DNA of 64,000 bases from contig NZ_CP134147.1 of the NCBI RefSeq assembly GCF_032163505.1, forward strand, positions 1,392,501 through 1,456,500, given 5' to 3'. Numbering within the stretch: position 1 is the first letter of the stretch; every line of letters starts with the position of its first letter. The DNA is from Streptococcus parasanguinis. GTDB lineage: Bacteria > Bacillota > Bacilli > Lactobacillales > Streptococcaceae. Both the position numbers and the translations under genes were made by a program. The notes below the pieces were generated by a model, which was given only the letters and a program-made list of their open reading frames with translations, had not been told where the DNA came from and ran no database searches. Positions 36,949 through 46,510 of this stretch are shown piece by piece.

Positions 36949-37751
36949 ACAATTTCCTCCATGTAGCGGAGGACAGAACCCGTCGCATGGTGGCCGATGA
37001 CTTTTTCAGCAATGGCCAAGATTTCAGGACGTGCATTTTCTGGCGCTACAGGATGGCCCACGACTTGCATCATATGGAGGTCATTTAAGTTATCCCCGAA
37101 AGCCATCACCTGATCCATCGAGATCCCTAGTTTATCCGCTAAGGCGGTAATGGCAACTCCCTTATCGACATAATCGAGGACAATGTCAATCGATTCAAAA
37201 CCTGTCGTCATCGCTTTGACACCGGGGATATTCTCAGTGACCCATTGCTCACCTTCAAGAACAAGAGCTGCATCAAAGTTGGTGGTCAATTTGAAAATTT
37301 CATCCTGAATATCCGCTAGACTTTTCACTTTTTGAATGTTTTCATTATAGTGCTGACTCAAGGCCAGATAGTCGGGATCTACTGATTCTAAGACATAGCT
37401 TCCTTTTTTCCCCGTCAAAAGCAGTTTATTGGGGTCTGCATAAGGTGAGGATTTCAAAGCTTCAAAAACACCCAAATAAAAGTCTTTGGACATAGTCGCT
37501 TCGTAGAGATCTTCTCCATGAAATTCTACCACACTACCATTTTCAGCAATGAAAATCATCTGGTCCTCAAATCCTTTAAATAGGGATTTGAGAGAAAGGA
37601 GGGCACGGCCACTCGCAGCAGCAAAATAGATGCCTTTTTCTTTGCAGCTTGCTAATACCTTGCGTAAATGGTCTTGATCGTACTGATGTTGGTCATTTAG
37701 AAAGGTTCCATCCATATCCGTAGCGATCAATTTAATATCATTATTCTTCAT
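36945..37751 (-). CDS. Cof-type HAD-IIB phosphatase (first copy)
   Basis: 268 residues, paralogous to the next gene. Motif I is ATDMDGTFLND (about 11-21), motif II AASGR, and the motif IV region GDNLNDLHMM. Starts 11 bases inside the 3' end of smc. Substrate unknown. Confidence 0.93.
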   Translation of the reverse strand: MKNNDIKLIATDMDGTFLNDQHQYDQDHLRKVLASCKEKGIYFAAASGRALLSLKSLFKGFEDQMIFIAENGSVVEFHGEDLYEATMSKDFYLGVFEALKSSPYADPNKLLLTGKKGSYVLESVDPDYLALSQHYNENIQKVKSLADIQDEIFKLTTNFDAALVLEGEQWVTENIPGVKAMTTGFESIDIVLDYVDKGVAITALADKLGISMDQVMAFGDNLNDLHMMQVVGHPVAPENARPEILAIAEKVIGHHATGSVLRYMEEIV

Positions 37752-40700
37752 TTTCTAAGTCTTTCAATTTTACTGAGACGATTTTAGAAACCCCTGATTC
37801 CTGCATGGTCACACCATAGATGGAATCTGCAGCCGACATGGTTCCCTTCCGGTGCGTCACGACAATAAATTGGCTTTCCTTATCAAAGCGGTTCAAATAA
37901 TCCCCAAAGCGCTTGACATTGGCCTCATCTAGGGCAGCCTCTACCTCATCCAGAATGACAAATGGAATAGTCTTGACACGAATAATCGAGAACAAGAGAG
38001 CCAAGGCAGACAAGGCCTTTTCTCCACCACTCATAAGGTTTAAGGATTGGATCTTTTTACCAGGTGGCTGTACAGAAATTTCAACACCAGCTGTCAGAAG
38101 ATCTGGCTCTGTCAGAATCAAATCAGCAGAACCCCCACCAAACATTTGACGGAAAGTGACTTTAAAGGATTCACGAATGGCTTCAAAAGTTGATTTAAAG
38201 CGTTCCTTGACTTCGTCATTCATGTCGTTGATGGTAGACAGAAGCATGTTTTTCGCAGCCAAGACATCCTCACGCTGGCTGGAAAGGAAATCAAAGCGCC
38301 CCTTCACCTCGTCGTACTGCTCGATCGCACCCACATTGACTGGACCAAGTGCCTTAATATCTTTTTCGATGCTCTTGAGCTGGTTTTCAGCTGCTGCAAG
38401 ATTTTCAACAGGTTTGGCCTGTTCTTTGGCTTGGTCAAAGCTTTGCATGAATTCATCGGTAATTTGCGTTAAGAGCTTGTTTAAACGATCCGCATGCTTT
38501 TCACGTGTCGCTTCAGCCTTGGCTTGTTGACGAATCCACTCTTCGTTTTTCTTGCGAGCTTGTTCCATCTGTTCTGCCACATCTTCGGCCTGGCCTTCCA
38601 AATCATCCAGCTCAAAACGTTTCCGAATGACTCCTTGTTCCAAGTCCGTTTTCTTGGCTTGGGCCTGCGTCAATTGATTGGCTAGCTGCTCCACATCTAC
38701 TGTTTGAACTTGGGCCTCGCCTTGTTCAATCAGCAATTGCAACTGATGCTCTTCTACTTCCAACTGGGAGATCGTTTCTTCCAAGCGACGAGCATCTGTT
38801 TGCTCATAGCTTTGTTGGCTCTTATATTCGGTCTGTTGAAGTCGCAACTCTGCCAATTGCTCTTGCAAGTTTTGTACTTTTTGTTGCAGAACGTCTTTGT
38901 CCGACTTCATGGTTTCAATGTCGCGATTCAGATTTTCTTTTTTAAGCTCAATTTCTGCCAATTGCTCAGTAAGAGACTCTAGCTCTTCTTGGAGAGACTG
39001 GGTCGCATCTGTTGCCAATTCTGACTTCAAAGCTTCTAAGAGTTCCTGAATTTCTTTCAGTTGCTCTTGGCTTTGTTGGTAGGCCAATTGGGCCCGCTGT
39101 TGCTCTAGACGCGCTTGCTCACCCTGGCTTTGAATAGAAGCCAAGTATTCTTGCGCCTGGTTGAGCAGATTGTCCTTGGTCTCTACCTCCTGCTCTGCTT
39201 CTCTCAAACGAGCATCCAGAGCTTGCATTTCCTGCTTCAAACTATCCAATTCTGGTTTGACAAAGACCGTATTTTGGGAGCGATTGGCACCACCGGCGTA
39301 CGATCCTCCGGTCCGCAATTCGGTCCCATCCAAGGTCACCATCCGAACTTGATAGTTGACTTTACGAGCCGCCTCACGCGCATGCTCCGTCGTGTCAAAG
39401 ATAGCCGTTACTCCAAGCAAGTTTTGGAAAATCTGTTCAAAACGATGCTCATAGGTCACTAAGTCACTCGCAATTCCTAGAAATCCTGCACTGGCTTGAA
39501 TCAATTCTAGATTCCGAGGAGATAGTTGACGAGCTTTGATGGTCGTGAGCGGAAGGAAAGTTGCCCGTCCCAAGCGATTGCGTTTCAAGAAATCGATCGC
39601 TCGTGTTGCGGCCTTTTCATCCTCGACAATGATTTGTTGGCTGCTAGCTCCCAGAGCAATTTCAAGCGCTGTCTGGTAGTCTTTTGAGAAACTCAAATTC
39701 TCACTAACAGCCCCACAGATGCCTCCTAACCGTTCTGCTTCTTGCAAAACGCTCTTGACGCCTGCATAGAAGTTACTATGGTTCTTCTGAATAGCTTCCA
39801 AGCTATTGATCCGCGCCCGCTTATTCTTGCTCTCATCCATCAAGTCAAACATGGCCGCTTGAGCCTCTTGGTAGGCAGCTTTGGCCTGCTCCACTTTTAC
39901 CAATTGCTCTTGGTATTCTGCTAATAGGCCTTTGACCGTCGCTTGTGCCTGATCCAACTCTTCCAATTGTCGGACTTCTTTTTCCTTGGCAGTTTCAAAG
40001 TTTGTTTGTGCCTTGGTCAAATCCTCTTGACGATGGCTTGATTCTTGCAGGAGTGCTTGGATCCGGCTCTCAATGGCTGTCCGCTCATTTGATTTTTCAG
40101 CCTCAGTCTGTAAGAGCGCGACATACTGCTCGCGTAGATGCTCAATGACTTGTTCCGGATCTTCTTCATAGTTGGCTAATTCTTTTTCCAACTCTTCTTG
40201 TTGCTGACGGTTCTCTGTCAGTCTTTGTTGAAGCACAGCTAGCGTCTCTTGTTTTTGAGCCAGCTCTTGTTTCGTTTCTTCCAGACGGGCCACGACAGCA
40301 TCCAGCCGCTCAAGATTTTCCCTGCGACTATGGGCTGCTTGACTCGATTGCAACTTAGCTACTTCGATTTGCTTTTCCAAATCGCTGATCAAACGAGTAA
40401 CCTCAAGCAAGCTGGCCTGGTCCTCAGCTAAACTCTCATCCAACTGATGGCGGGCTTTCTTGATACGTACATTATCTTCTTCTAAGACCTGACGACGTTG
40501 GTAATAAGAAGCCAACTGTTCTTGAATGGCCTTTTCTTCTTGATCAGCCTTTTCATAAAGGTCCTTTGTCAAATCGACTTGAGCAACTAAAACATCCAGC
40601 AAGAGAATCTGCCGTTCTTGGTCTAATTCCAAGAAACGGCGAGCGACAGTCGCTTGCTTTTCAAGAGGTTGGATTTGTCCTTCTAATTCATAGAGGATAT

Positions 40701-41277
40701 CCTCCAGACGGTCCAAATTCTCCTGGGTTTGGTTGAGTTTGGTCTCGGTTTCCTTGCGCCGCGTCTTAAATTTCAAGACACCTGCAGCTTCTTCAAAGAT
40801 GGCCCGGCGTTCTTCCGGTTTGGAGTTAAAGATCTCCTCTACCCGACCTTGGGAGATAATGGAGAAAGAATCCCGTCCCAATCCCGTATCCATGAACAAA
40901 TCATGTACATCTCTGAGACGTACTTTCTTGCCATCGATCTTGTACTCGCTGTCTCCCGAACGATAAATATGCCGTTCGACACGAATTTCTTTCCCTGCCT
41001 GTTGGATAAAACCATCTTGGTTATCTAAGACAACTGTGACACAGGCATAATTCAGCGGTTTTCGCGATTCTGTCCCTGCAAAAATGACATCGGGCATCTT
41101 GCCCCCACGTAGACTCTTGACACTGGATTCCCCCAGGGCCCAGCGCAAGCTCTCCGTGATATTTGATTTTCCAGATCCATTAGGCCCTACAACGGCAGTG
41201 ACCCCTTTGTCAAATACGACTTTTGTCTTATCCGCAAAGGATTTAAAGCCTTGGATTTCAATCTCTTTTAGATACAT
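37741..41277 (-). CDS. smc: Chromosome segregation protein SMC
   Basis: 1178 residues, the normal length. N-terminal ATPase half with Walker [13 protein letters not shown] (about 32-43). Two long coiled coils flank a globular hinge (about 510-660, containing [11 protein letters not shown] and [16 protein letters not shown]). The C-terminal half has the signature [17 protein letters not shown] and Walker [11 protein letters not shown]. With ScpA/ScpB it forms bacterial condensin and organises replicated origins. It overlaps rnc by 10 bases. Confidence 0.98.
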   Translation of the reverse strand: MYLKEIEIQGFKSFADKTKVVFDKGVTAVVGPNGSGKSNITESLRWALGESSVKSLRGGKMPDVIFAGTESRKPLNYACVTVVLDNQDGFIQQAGKEIRVERHIYRSGDSEYKIDGKKVRLRDVHDLFMDTGLGRDSFSIISQGRVEEIFNSKPEERRAIFEEAAGVLKFKTRRKETETKLNQTQENLDRLEDILYELEGQIQPLEKQATVARRFLELDQERQILLLDVLVAQVDLTKDLYEKADQEEKAIQEQLASYYQRRQVLEEDNVRIKKARHQLDESLAEDQASLLEVTRLISDLEKQIEVAKLQSSQAAHSRRENLERLDAVVARLEETKQELAQKQETLAVLQQRLTENRQQQEELEKELANYEEDPEQVIEHLREQYVALLQTEAEKSNERTAIESRIQALLQESSHRQEDLTKAQTNFETAKEKEVRQLEELDQAQATVKGLLAEYQEQLVKVEQAKAAYQEAQAAMFDLMDESKNKRARINSLEAIQKNHSNFYAGVKSVLQEAERLGGICGAVSENLSFSKDYQTALEIALGASSQQIIVEDEKAATRAIDFLKRNRLGRATFLPLTTIKARQLSPRNLELIQASAGFLGIASDLVTYEHRFEQIFQNLLGVTAIFDTTEHAREAARKVNYQVRMVTLDGTELRTGGSYAGGANRSQNTVFVKPELDSLKQEMQALDARLREAEQEVETKDNLLNQAQEYLASIQSQGEQARLEQQRAQLAYQQSQEQLKEIQELLEALKSELATDATQSLQEELESLTEQLAEIELKKENLNRDIETMKSDKDVLQQKVQNLQEQLAELRLQQTEYKSQQSYEQTDARRLEETISQLEVEEHQLQLLIEQGEAQVQTVDVEQLANQLTQAQAKKTDLEQGVIRKRFELDDLEGQAEDVAEQMEQARKKNEEWIRQQAKAEATREKHADRLNKLLTQITDEFMQSFDQAKEQAKPVENLAAAENQLKSIEKDIKALGPVNVGAIEQYDEVKGRFDFLSSQREDVLAAKNMLLSTINDMNDEVKERFKSTFEAIRESFKVTFRQMFGGGSADLILTEPDLLTAGVEISVQPPGKKIQSLNLMSGGEKALSALALLFSIIRVKTIPFVILDEVEAALDEANVKRFGDYLNRFDKESQFIVVTHRKGTMSAADSIYGVTMQESGVSKIVSVKLKDLENEE

Positions 41278-41969
41278 GGCCCATCATTCCTCGTTTCAAC
41301 TGCATTGCGGGCTGCTTCCTGCTCCGCTAACTTCTTGGAACGACCATGACCATGTCCCATCGTTTGACCGTTCACGAACACTTCTACTTCAAACTCTTTG
41401 GCATGAGCTGGACCGGACTCGCTAACCACTTGATATTGGATCTCCACATCTCCGTGAACCTGTAACAGTTCTTGCAAGCGAGTCTTGTAGTCAATGACTT
41501 GAGAAAATTGACCCGTTTCAACCTTTGGAATCATGACCTGATAGATGAAGCGTTTGACTGCTTCCACTCCTTGATCTAGTAAAAGAGCACCTAAAAAGGC
41601 TTCAAATAAATCGCCAAGAATCGTATCGCGGTCCCGACCACCAGATTTTTCTTCGCCTTTGCCTAGTTTGATGAAATGGTCAAATTGGCAATCTCGAGAA
41701 AAACCAGCCAAACTCTCTTCACGGACAATCATAGAACGGAATTTGGACAAATCTCCCTCCGGTCTGTTGGGGTGTTCCTTATACAAATATTCGGAAATAA
41801 CTAATTGAAGAACAGCGTCTCCTAAAAATTCCAAACGTTCGTTATGTGAAATTTTTAAGAGGCGGTGCTCATTGGCATAAGAGGTGTGCGTAAAAGCTGT
41901 ATCTAATAAACTGGTATCTGAAAAAACGATCTGAAACCGTTCCGATAACAGGGCTTGTAATTTCTCCAT
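41268..41969 (-). CDS. rnc: Ribonuclease III
   Basis: 233 residues. Cleaves double-stranded RNA in rRNA maturation and antisense turnover. The catalytic signature [14 protein letters not shown] is at about residues 43-56. A second acidic site sits in [12 protein letters not shown]-terminal double-stranded RNA-binding domain spans about 160-228 ([11 protein letters not shown], then [17 protein letters not shown]). First gene of the operon; TATACT upstream may be its -10. Confidence 0.97.
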   Translation of the reverse strand: MEKLQALLSERFQIVFSDTSLLDTAFTHTSYANEHRLLKISHNERLEFLGDAVLQLVISEYLYKEHPNRPEGDLSKFRSMIVREESLAGFSRDCQFDHFIKLGKGEEKSGGRDRDTILGDLFEAFLGALLLDQGVEAVKRFIYQVMIPKVETGQFSQVIDYKTRLQELLQVHGDVEIQYQVVSESGPAHAKEFEVEVFVNGQTMGHGHGRSKKLAEQEAARNAVETRNDGPCI

Positions 41970-42011
41970 GGGAAGCCTACTTTCTAATTAATTCATACTC
42001 TTAAGTATACC

Positions 42012-42040
42012 AAAAAAGAAGCACGAACGCACTTCTTTTC
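42012..42040 (-). terminator. Terminator of the DUF454 gene
   Basis: AAAAGAAG / CTTCTTTT stem and a T-run on the minus strand. Confidence 0.65.
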
Positions 42041-42068
42041 CTAGTTCTAGGGCCTGAATTCTCCAATT

Positions 42069-42455
42069 TTAATCAGGATTTTCTTCTGTTGGATTTTCAG
42101 GCTTATTAGGGATCACTTTTAAGAGATAATAGGTGATAAAAATCGTCAAAGCACCTAAAACAAGCTTCACCCAAATAATCGGGGCCAGATAGATCGAAAT
42201 CCCCATCAAAATGTAGATCTGAAGAAGGATCCATTTCTTCCGTTCTTTGGCAATCGATTTGGTCTCTCGGTAATCCGCTACATAGGTTTGATAAAGCTTG
42301 GTTTGGTAGAGCCAAGTTTCAAAGCGTTTGGAACTTTTAGCAAAGCAAGCCATAGACAACAATAGAAAGGGGGTTGTCGGTAAAATCGGCAAAGGAATCC
42401 CAATAATTCCTAATCCCAAAGACACAAAACCAATCGTAAGATAAACAAGGCGCAT
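42069..42455 (-). CDS. DUF454 (YbaN-like) membrane protein
   Basis: 128 residues with three hydrophobic segments. The DUF454 pattern is visible at the N-terminus: GFVSLGLGIIGIPLPILPTT then PFLLLSMACFAKSSKRFETWL. Family function is unknown. AAGGAGG precedes the ATG. It is the first gene downstream of the accessory block (42.5-45.6 kb). Confidence 0.88.
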   Translation of the reverse strand: MRLVYLTIGFVSLGLGIIGIPLPILPTTPFLLLSMACFAKSSKRFETWLYQTKLYQTYVADYRETKSIAKERKKWILLQIYILMGISIYLAPIIWVKLVLGALTIFITYYLLKVIPNKPENPTEENPD

Positions 42456-42531
42456 TTACTCCTCCTTTGTATGATTCTTTTTTGTTAAAAGCCATTTCAT
42501 AGTTGACTCACTAACTTTTACTAATCCTTTC

Positions 42532-43070
42532 TCAATTTTTAGAAAAAGCTACTAACACAACAGCATAGACTAGAAGGAGCAAGATCCCATAAAGGATTCC
42601 AGCCATTTATAATAGCGATTCACACCGCAATAACGCTCCACGTAAGCTCTACTTGGTTTTTCAGGATCATACCAAACCGTCATCAAAGAGCATAGTGGAA
42701 ATTGGGTCTGAAGAGCTGTATTAAAAGAAACAAATGAATTTCGATAAAAGGTAATCGAATTGGCTAACATCTCTTCTCTTGTGTGAATGTAAGAAGCCTG
42801 TTTAGGTCCCCATGGGGTTGAAACCGTCCTAATAAAGAAATAACGAAAGGATTTTTTATAAGCCACGCCATTTACCTTGTATTCCACAATCGGAGGATTT
42901 CCCCCTCGAAAGCTATTATAGCCCACAACTGTTCCTTTTATGGATGATGTAGCAAGCCGAACCATCTTTTTATCACGGAAATAAAGATAAAAATAAGTAC
43001 CACTCACAAAAACTAAGGCTAAAAATATAACTGTTGTTGAGAGCCAAAACAGTAGCATTTTAGTTGACAT
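42532..43070 (-). pseudogene. DUF3592-like membrane protein, last helix out of frame
   Basis: The start MSTKMLLFWLSTTVIFLALV gives one membrane helix, then an extracellular beta-type domain (SIKGTVVGYNSFRGGNPPIVEYKV pattern) ending YVERYCGVNRYYKWL. The ORF then stops at 42570 in a non-hydrophobic tail. One extra base around 42590-42600 would let it continue as ILYGILLLLVYAVVLVAFSK to the TGA at 42532-42534, supplying the C-terminal helix expected for DUF3592 proteins. I read it as a frameshift (lesion or sequence error). Function unknown. Confidence 0.65.
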
Positions 43071-44120
43071 TTATTTCTCCTTCAAATTTTCTTGATAATA
43101 CTCTAAAAACTCGTCTTCACTTTGAACGATATGTTCTTTTCCATCTTTCGAACTAGTTGCAGGAATAGTTAGGTTCTTAAAGATATTAGAATCTTTGGGA
43201 ACAACCAATTTCAAAAAAGAAATTTTTAAACGAACATCTTCTTTTCCAAGGAAATACAATTCAGATAGCGAACCTTTACTCAATATATCATATACTTTTG
43301 GATACTTGCTTGCTAAAGAATCTGCTTGAGCTTTTTTAGTAAACCAAAACGCTGACCATACAAAATTAAAATGTTGGTTTGAAAGTCTGTCATATTTATT
43401 GAGTAAATCCTCAAGACCTTCTTTATTTTGCCATGCTTTTTGATTTACATCATAAAAGTCCTTACCTGTTTTTCCAGATGATGTTTTAGAAATAATTTTC
43501 CCCGTTTCTATATCTATGATACCAATAAAAGTTTTTGAGTTTGGTTTACTATTCACTGCCATCTTTATAGGCAAATAAGTTTTTCCTTCTTCAGATTGTA
43601 ACAATTTTGGGGAATCCGCAACATTAATTGGAACATAATTTCTATTATATTCCCTCACCATCTTAAACACATCATAAGTTTTTTGTTTAATCGTATTGTC
43701 TTTTGTATCGTAAACATCTAATAACCAGTATTCTCCTTTTTCAGGGATATTACTCTTTAAATAAGGAACTTTATCATTTTCACTTAACCAGTACTTATAT
43801 GCTGCCGACTTCAATTTGTAACTCTGCCGAATAATAAAACGTTCACCATGCATCTCAATTCTATTGTTTCTGATGTCAATACGAGGATCATATTTCTTAG
43901 CCTCTTTCGCTTCCTTTAATTCAGCTTCGTTATCCCAGCTAATTGCTACCGCTTTATGATTAGCAATAAATTCATAATCCATCATTTTTGCTCTCGGGCT
44001 CCACATGACAAACTGGGTCAATTCATGTTTACGATAAGCCTTATATGCAAGGCTAGCTCCTGTGATAATAAAGACAAGAAATAAAACTTGAACTAATTTT
44101 GATCTGATTATCTTTTTCAT
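43071..44120 (-). CDS. Membrane-anchored exported protein of unknown function
   Basis: Start MKKIIRSKLVQVLFLVFIIT (44120, AAAAGGAGA upstream) gives 349 residues. One N-terminal anchor helix (about 8-24) is followed by a long polar domain rich in Lys, Asp and Asn with no cysteine. IGIIDIETGKIISK resembles a beta-propeller/PQQ-like strand, but no family is recognised. It ends directly before the DUF3592-like gene, whose ribosome-binding site lies inside this gene's end. The pair looks like an operon. More AT-rich than the neighbouring core genes. Confidence 0.75.
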   Translation of the reverse strand: MKKIIRSKLVQVLFLVFIITGASLAYKAYRKHELTQFVMWSPRAKMMDYEFIANHKAVAISWDNEAELKEAKEAKKYDPRIDIRNNRIEMHGERFIIRQSYKLKSAAYKYWLSENDKVPYLKSNIPEKGEYWLLDVYDTKDNTIKQKTYDVFKMVREYNRNYVPINVADSPKLLQSEEGKTYLPIKMAVNSKPNSKTFIGIIDIETGKIISKTSSGKTGKDFYDVNQKAWQNKEGLEDLLNKYDRLSNQHFNFVWSAFWFTKKAQADSLASKYPKVYDILSKGSLSELYFLGKEDVRLKISFLKLVVPKDSNIFKNLTIPATSSKDGKEHIVQSEDEFLEYYQENLKEK

Positions 44121-44215
44121 TTCTATTTCTCCTTTTCTGTGATTGAGCATGATCTAACTACCATTCAGATTGGTTTCATGTTGTTCAAACCATATTTTAT
44201 ATATGCACTTCAATA

Positions 44216-44875
44216 TTATTTCATTTTAGCTTTGAAAGTTGACTCAGCTGAAAAATAGAATGTATTTCCAGACAATAAATAATTGAGTGCAAAAACAAAT
44301 AAACCTAAATGAACCACAAAGTTCGGCGCAAAATTAGTTATTACCGCGTAACAAACCACACCAACAATGATAAGAAAAATCGTTGGCATTAGAAGTGATA
44401 AAAAAACAAATTTTAATGTTGTTGGGACACAATATACTTTGATCGGATGATCATTATTTTCTAGCTTGGACACAATTTTTCTTCTGCTCATCCACACGCG
44501 AATTCCCATCACAATACCAAAAACGAATAACGTCAATCCAATATTGAGTAAATGAGAGTTGAAGTACAGATAATCTTCAATCGGAAACGCTCTCGATAAA
44601 AGCAATGCCACAAACGCAGCTCCAGAAGCTGTAATTTCTTTGTTATGTGTTAAACCATTCTTTTGCTTGTCGTTTCTAGATGTTGTTAATGTGTTAAATT
44701 CATCCTCAGTTAACCGAATAGCCCAATGGGATGTAAAATACAAAAACCACGGGAAAAAGTATGAGATTATAAAAGGACGATCCACGTCTACTAAATAATG
44801 CTCATTATCTACATTTAGAATGCGATAGCGAAAATTTTTTTTTGCTAAATGTTCTATGTTTGCTTTTTTAAGCAT
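44216..44875 (-). CDS. DUF443-like (tandem five-TM) membrane protein
   Basis: 219 residues from ATG 44875; a GTG two codons earlier is possible. The cytosolic N-terminus (FRYRILNVDNEHYLVDVDRPFI) and five hydrophobic segments match the DUF443 arrangement. In Staphylococcus aureus, DUF443 proteins include TsaI, which protects against the type VII-secreted membrane toxin TspA. No secretion or toxin gene is visible here, so an orphan immunity role is inference. AT-rich compared with the core genes around it. Confidence 0.6.
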   Translation of the reverse strand: MLKKANIEHLAKKNFRYRILNVDNEHYLVDVDRPFIISYFFPWFLYFTSHWAIRLTEDEFNTLTTSRNDKQKNGLTHNKEITASGAAFVALLLSRAFPIEDYLYFNSHLLNIGLTLFVFGIVMGIRVWMSRRKIVSKLENNDHPIKVYCVPTTLKFVFLSLLMPTIFLIIVGVVCYAVITNFAPNFVVHLGLFVFALNYLLSGNTFYFSAESTFKAKMK

Positions 44876-44890
44876 AAACACCCTTTCTTT

Positions 44891-44995
44891 TCATATCAAT
44901 TCATCAAGGAGATTTTTAAATGATGAACCACCCAAAATTTCTTGACCCATATTATCTACCATTAAATCGCTTAGCAAAGATGCAATACTCTCATT
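44891..44995 (-). pseudogene. Possible coding remnant between two DUF443-like genes
   Basis: On the minus strand an open stretch ends with LMVDNMGQEILGGSSFKNLL then DELI and a stop. It looks protein-like, but it is preceded by a stop and has no start with a ribosome-binding site. It may be the tail of a lost gene. Very tentative. Confidence 0.25.
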
Positions 44996-45039
44996 CTATT
45001 GCAGTAAAACATATTTCGATGGAATTATTGTCCAGTTGA
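44920..45039 (+). CDS. Possible 39-codon small ORF opposite to its neighbours
   Basis: ATG 44920 is preceded by AAGGAG at an 8-base spacing and runs to TGA 45037-45039 (starts MMNHPKFLDPYYLPLNRLAK). It overlaps the remnant described at 44891-44995 on the other strand, so the ribosome-binding site may be chance. No promoter recognised. Confidence 0.2.
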   Translation: MMNHPKFLDPYYLPLNRLAKMQYSHSIAVKHISMELLSS

Positions 45040-45561
45040 TCCTGTTTGACGCTTCAATATTTTAAGAATCTTTTTGGTCTTAATTTCCTGATGAAAATGC
45101 ATCACACAAGCAAAAGCAAGAAGGTAGATCATCAGACACAAAAAATCAGTTTCTCTAATATAAGTAACCAAGAAAAAAATCCCTAAAAAAACAAAAAGAA
45201 TCTTCATAATAAAAATTGCAAGCACCTTTGCTCTGAGTGTTTTGCGCTCTTTTTCCTTCAAAACAACCGTTTTCCAACCCGTTCTCTGATCTTTTTTTCT
45301 CGACTTCGCTATCATTAGCATTCCGAGAACTATCAGAGTTCCAATCATTGCAATACCGATATTGATCGTATACGGTAAGGTCCCAAAGGCTGAATTTAAA
45401 ACACTTGCAATTCCTTTTAAAAGAAAGACTGTAAGTGGAGCAGCAACCATTATCCAATTGGAAGTATTTTTTTGATCATTATATTGAAATACTTCGTTTT
45501 CTTCATCAAAATAAATCCATTTCGAAACCAAATAACCGATATATGTTTTCACAATTAACAT
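45025..45561 (-). CDS. DUF443-like membrane protein, shorter copy
   Basis: 178 residues, with four or five hydrophobic segments and basic cytosolic loops (AKSRKKDQR, KEKERKTLRAK). Similar in layout to the 44216 gene but with a shortened N-terminus: it starts MLIVKTYIGYLVSKWIYFDE, with GGAGA just upstream. Possibly N-terminally truncated, or a divergent paralogue. If the DUF443 link holds, this would be a second immunity-like gene. Homology assignment is weak. Confidence 0.5.
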   Translation of the reverse strand: MLIVKTYIGYLVSKWIYFDEENEVFQYNDQKNTSNWIMVAAPLTVFLLKGIASVLNSAFGTLPYTINIGIAMIGTLIVLGMLMIAKSRKKDQRTGWKTVVLKEKERKTLRAKVLAIFIMKILFVFLGIFFLVTYIRETDFLCLMIYLLAFACVMHFHQEIKTKKILKILKRQTGSTGQ

Positions 45562-45663
45562 TTCTCCGTCAATTTATTCTTGAGATAAAGTACTCCTATC
45601 ATACACAAATTTTGGCTAAAGAGCAAATTCATTACTAGATGCAGATTTCCTCAAATAGACATA

Positions 45664-45686
45664 TAAAAAACCACCCGCGGGTGGTT
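45664..45686 (-). terminator. Terminator of the vicRKX operon
   Basis: Palindrome ACCACCCGCGGGTGGT followed by TTTTTT on the minus strand, 8 bases after the vicX stop. Confidence 0.85.
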
Positions 45687-45693
45687 CTCTATC

Positions 45694-46503
45694 TTATATC
45701 TTCGTCAAAGGGGTCGCGGTATCTGGCGAGGTATCTAGCACCTCAAAATCATGGCCAACAGCTAGATCTGCTCGAGCCAGTTGATTCTCCATAGTCATAT
45801 GGGCCAATTCTTTGATATTGTTCTCTTTTGACAAATGTCCCAGATAAATCTTCTTGGTGCGATTTCCCAAGGTTCGGATCATGGCATCCGCACCGTCTTC
45901 GTTAGAAAGGTGGCCTAGGTCTGACAAGATCCGCTGCTTTAAGCGCCAAGCGTAAGAACCTGCTCGAAGGATCTCTACATCATGGTTGGACTCAATCAGA
46001 TAGCCATCCGCATCCGCGACGATACCTGCCAAGCGATCGCTCACATAGCCCGTATCCGTCAGCATGACGAAGCTCTTGCCATCCTTCATCAAGCGATAGA
46101 ATTGAGGGGCTGCAGCATCGTGACTGACCCCAAAACTTTCGATATCGATATCGCCAAATGTCTTGGTCTTCCCCATTTCAAAGATGTGCTTTTGAGCATC
46201 ATCAACTTTCCCTAGATACTTGGTGCCTTCCATAGCCTTCCAAGTTGCTTCATTAGCATATAGATCCATGCCATATTTCCGCGCTAAAACACCCACACCA
46301 TGGATATGGTCTGAGTGTTCGTGCGTAATCAAAATGGCATCTAAGTCTTCTGGTTTGCGATCAATTTCAGCCAATAGTCCCGTAATCTTTTTCCCTGATA
46401 GCCCTGCATCAATAAGCAGTTTTTTCTTTGGCGTCTCAAGGTAGAAAGAATTCCCACTAGAACCTGAAGCTAAAATACTATACTTAAATCCCTCTTCTGT
46501 CAT
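45694..46503 (-). CDS. vicX: VicX/WalJ metallo-beta-lactamase-fold hydrolase
   Basis: The start is set at MTEEGFKYSILASGSSGNS (46503), with AAGGAG just upstream and 7 bases after the vicK stop, giving 269 residues, the usual VicX size. The zinc signature THEHSDHIHG and the later LGHLSNEDGAD (His) are present. VicX modulates the VicRK (WalRK) system and cell-wall/competence phenotypes in streptococci; its hydrolytic substrate is unknown. Confidence 0.95.
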   Translation of the reverse strand: MTEEGFKYSILASGSSGNSFYLETPKKKLLIDAGLSGKKITGLLAEIDRKPEDLDAILITHEHSDHIHGVGVLARKYGMDLYANEATWKAMEGTKYLGKVDDAQKHIFEMGKTKTFGDIDIESFGVSHDAAAPQFYRLMKDGKSFVMLTDTGYVSDRLAGIVADADGYLIESNHDVEILRAGSYAWRLKQRILSDLGHLSNEDGADAMIRTLGNRTKKIYLGHLSKENNIKELAHMTMENQLARADLAVGHDFEVLDTSPDTATPLTKI

Positions 46504-46510
46504 TGACTCC

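Noticed and set aside
37913..41028. Several plus-strand ORFs inside smc
   Set aside because: They arise from the biased codon use of the SMC coiled coil; none has a ribosome-binding site or family match.
44216..45561. A complete toxin-immunity or type VII secretion locus
   Set aside because: No LXG, WXG100, EssC or toxin gene is visible; only DUF443-like membrane proteins are present.
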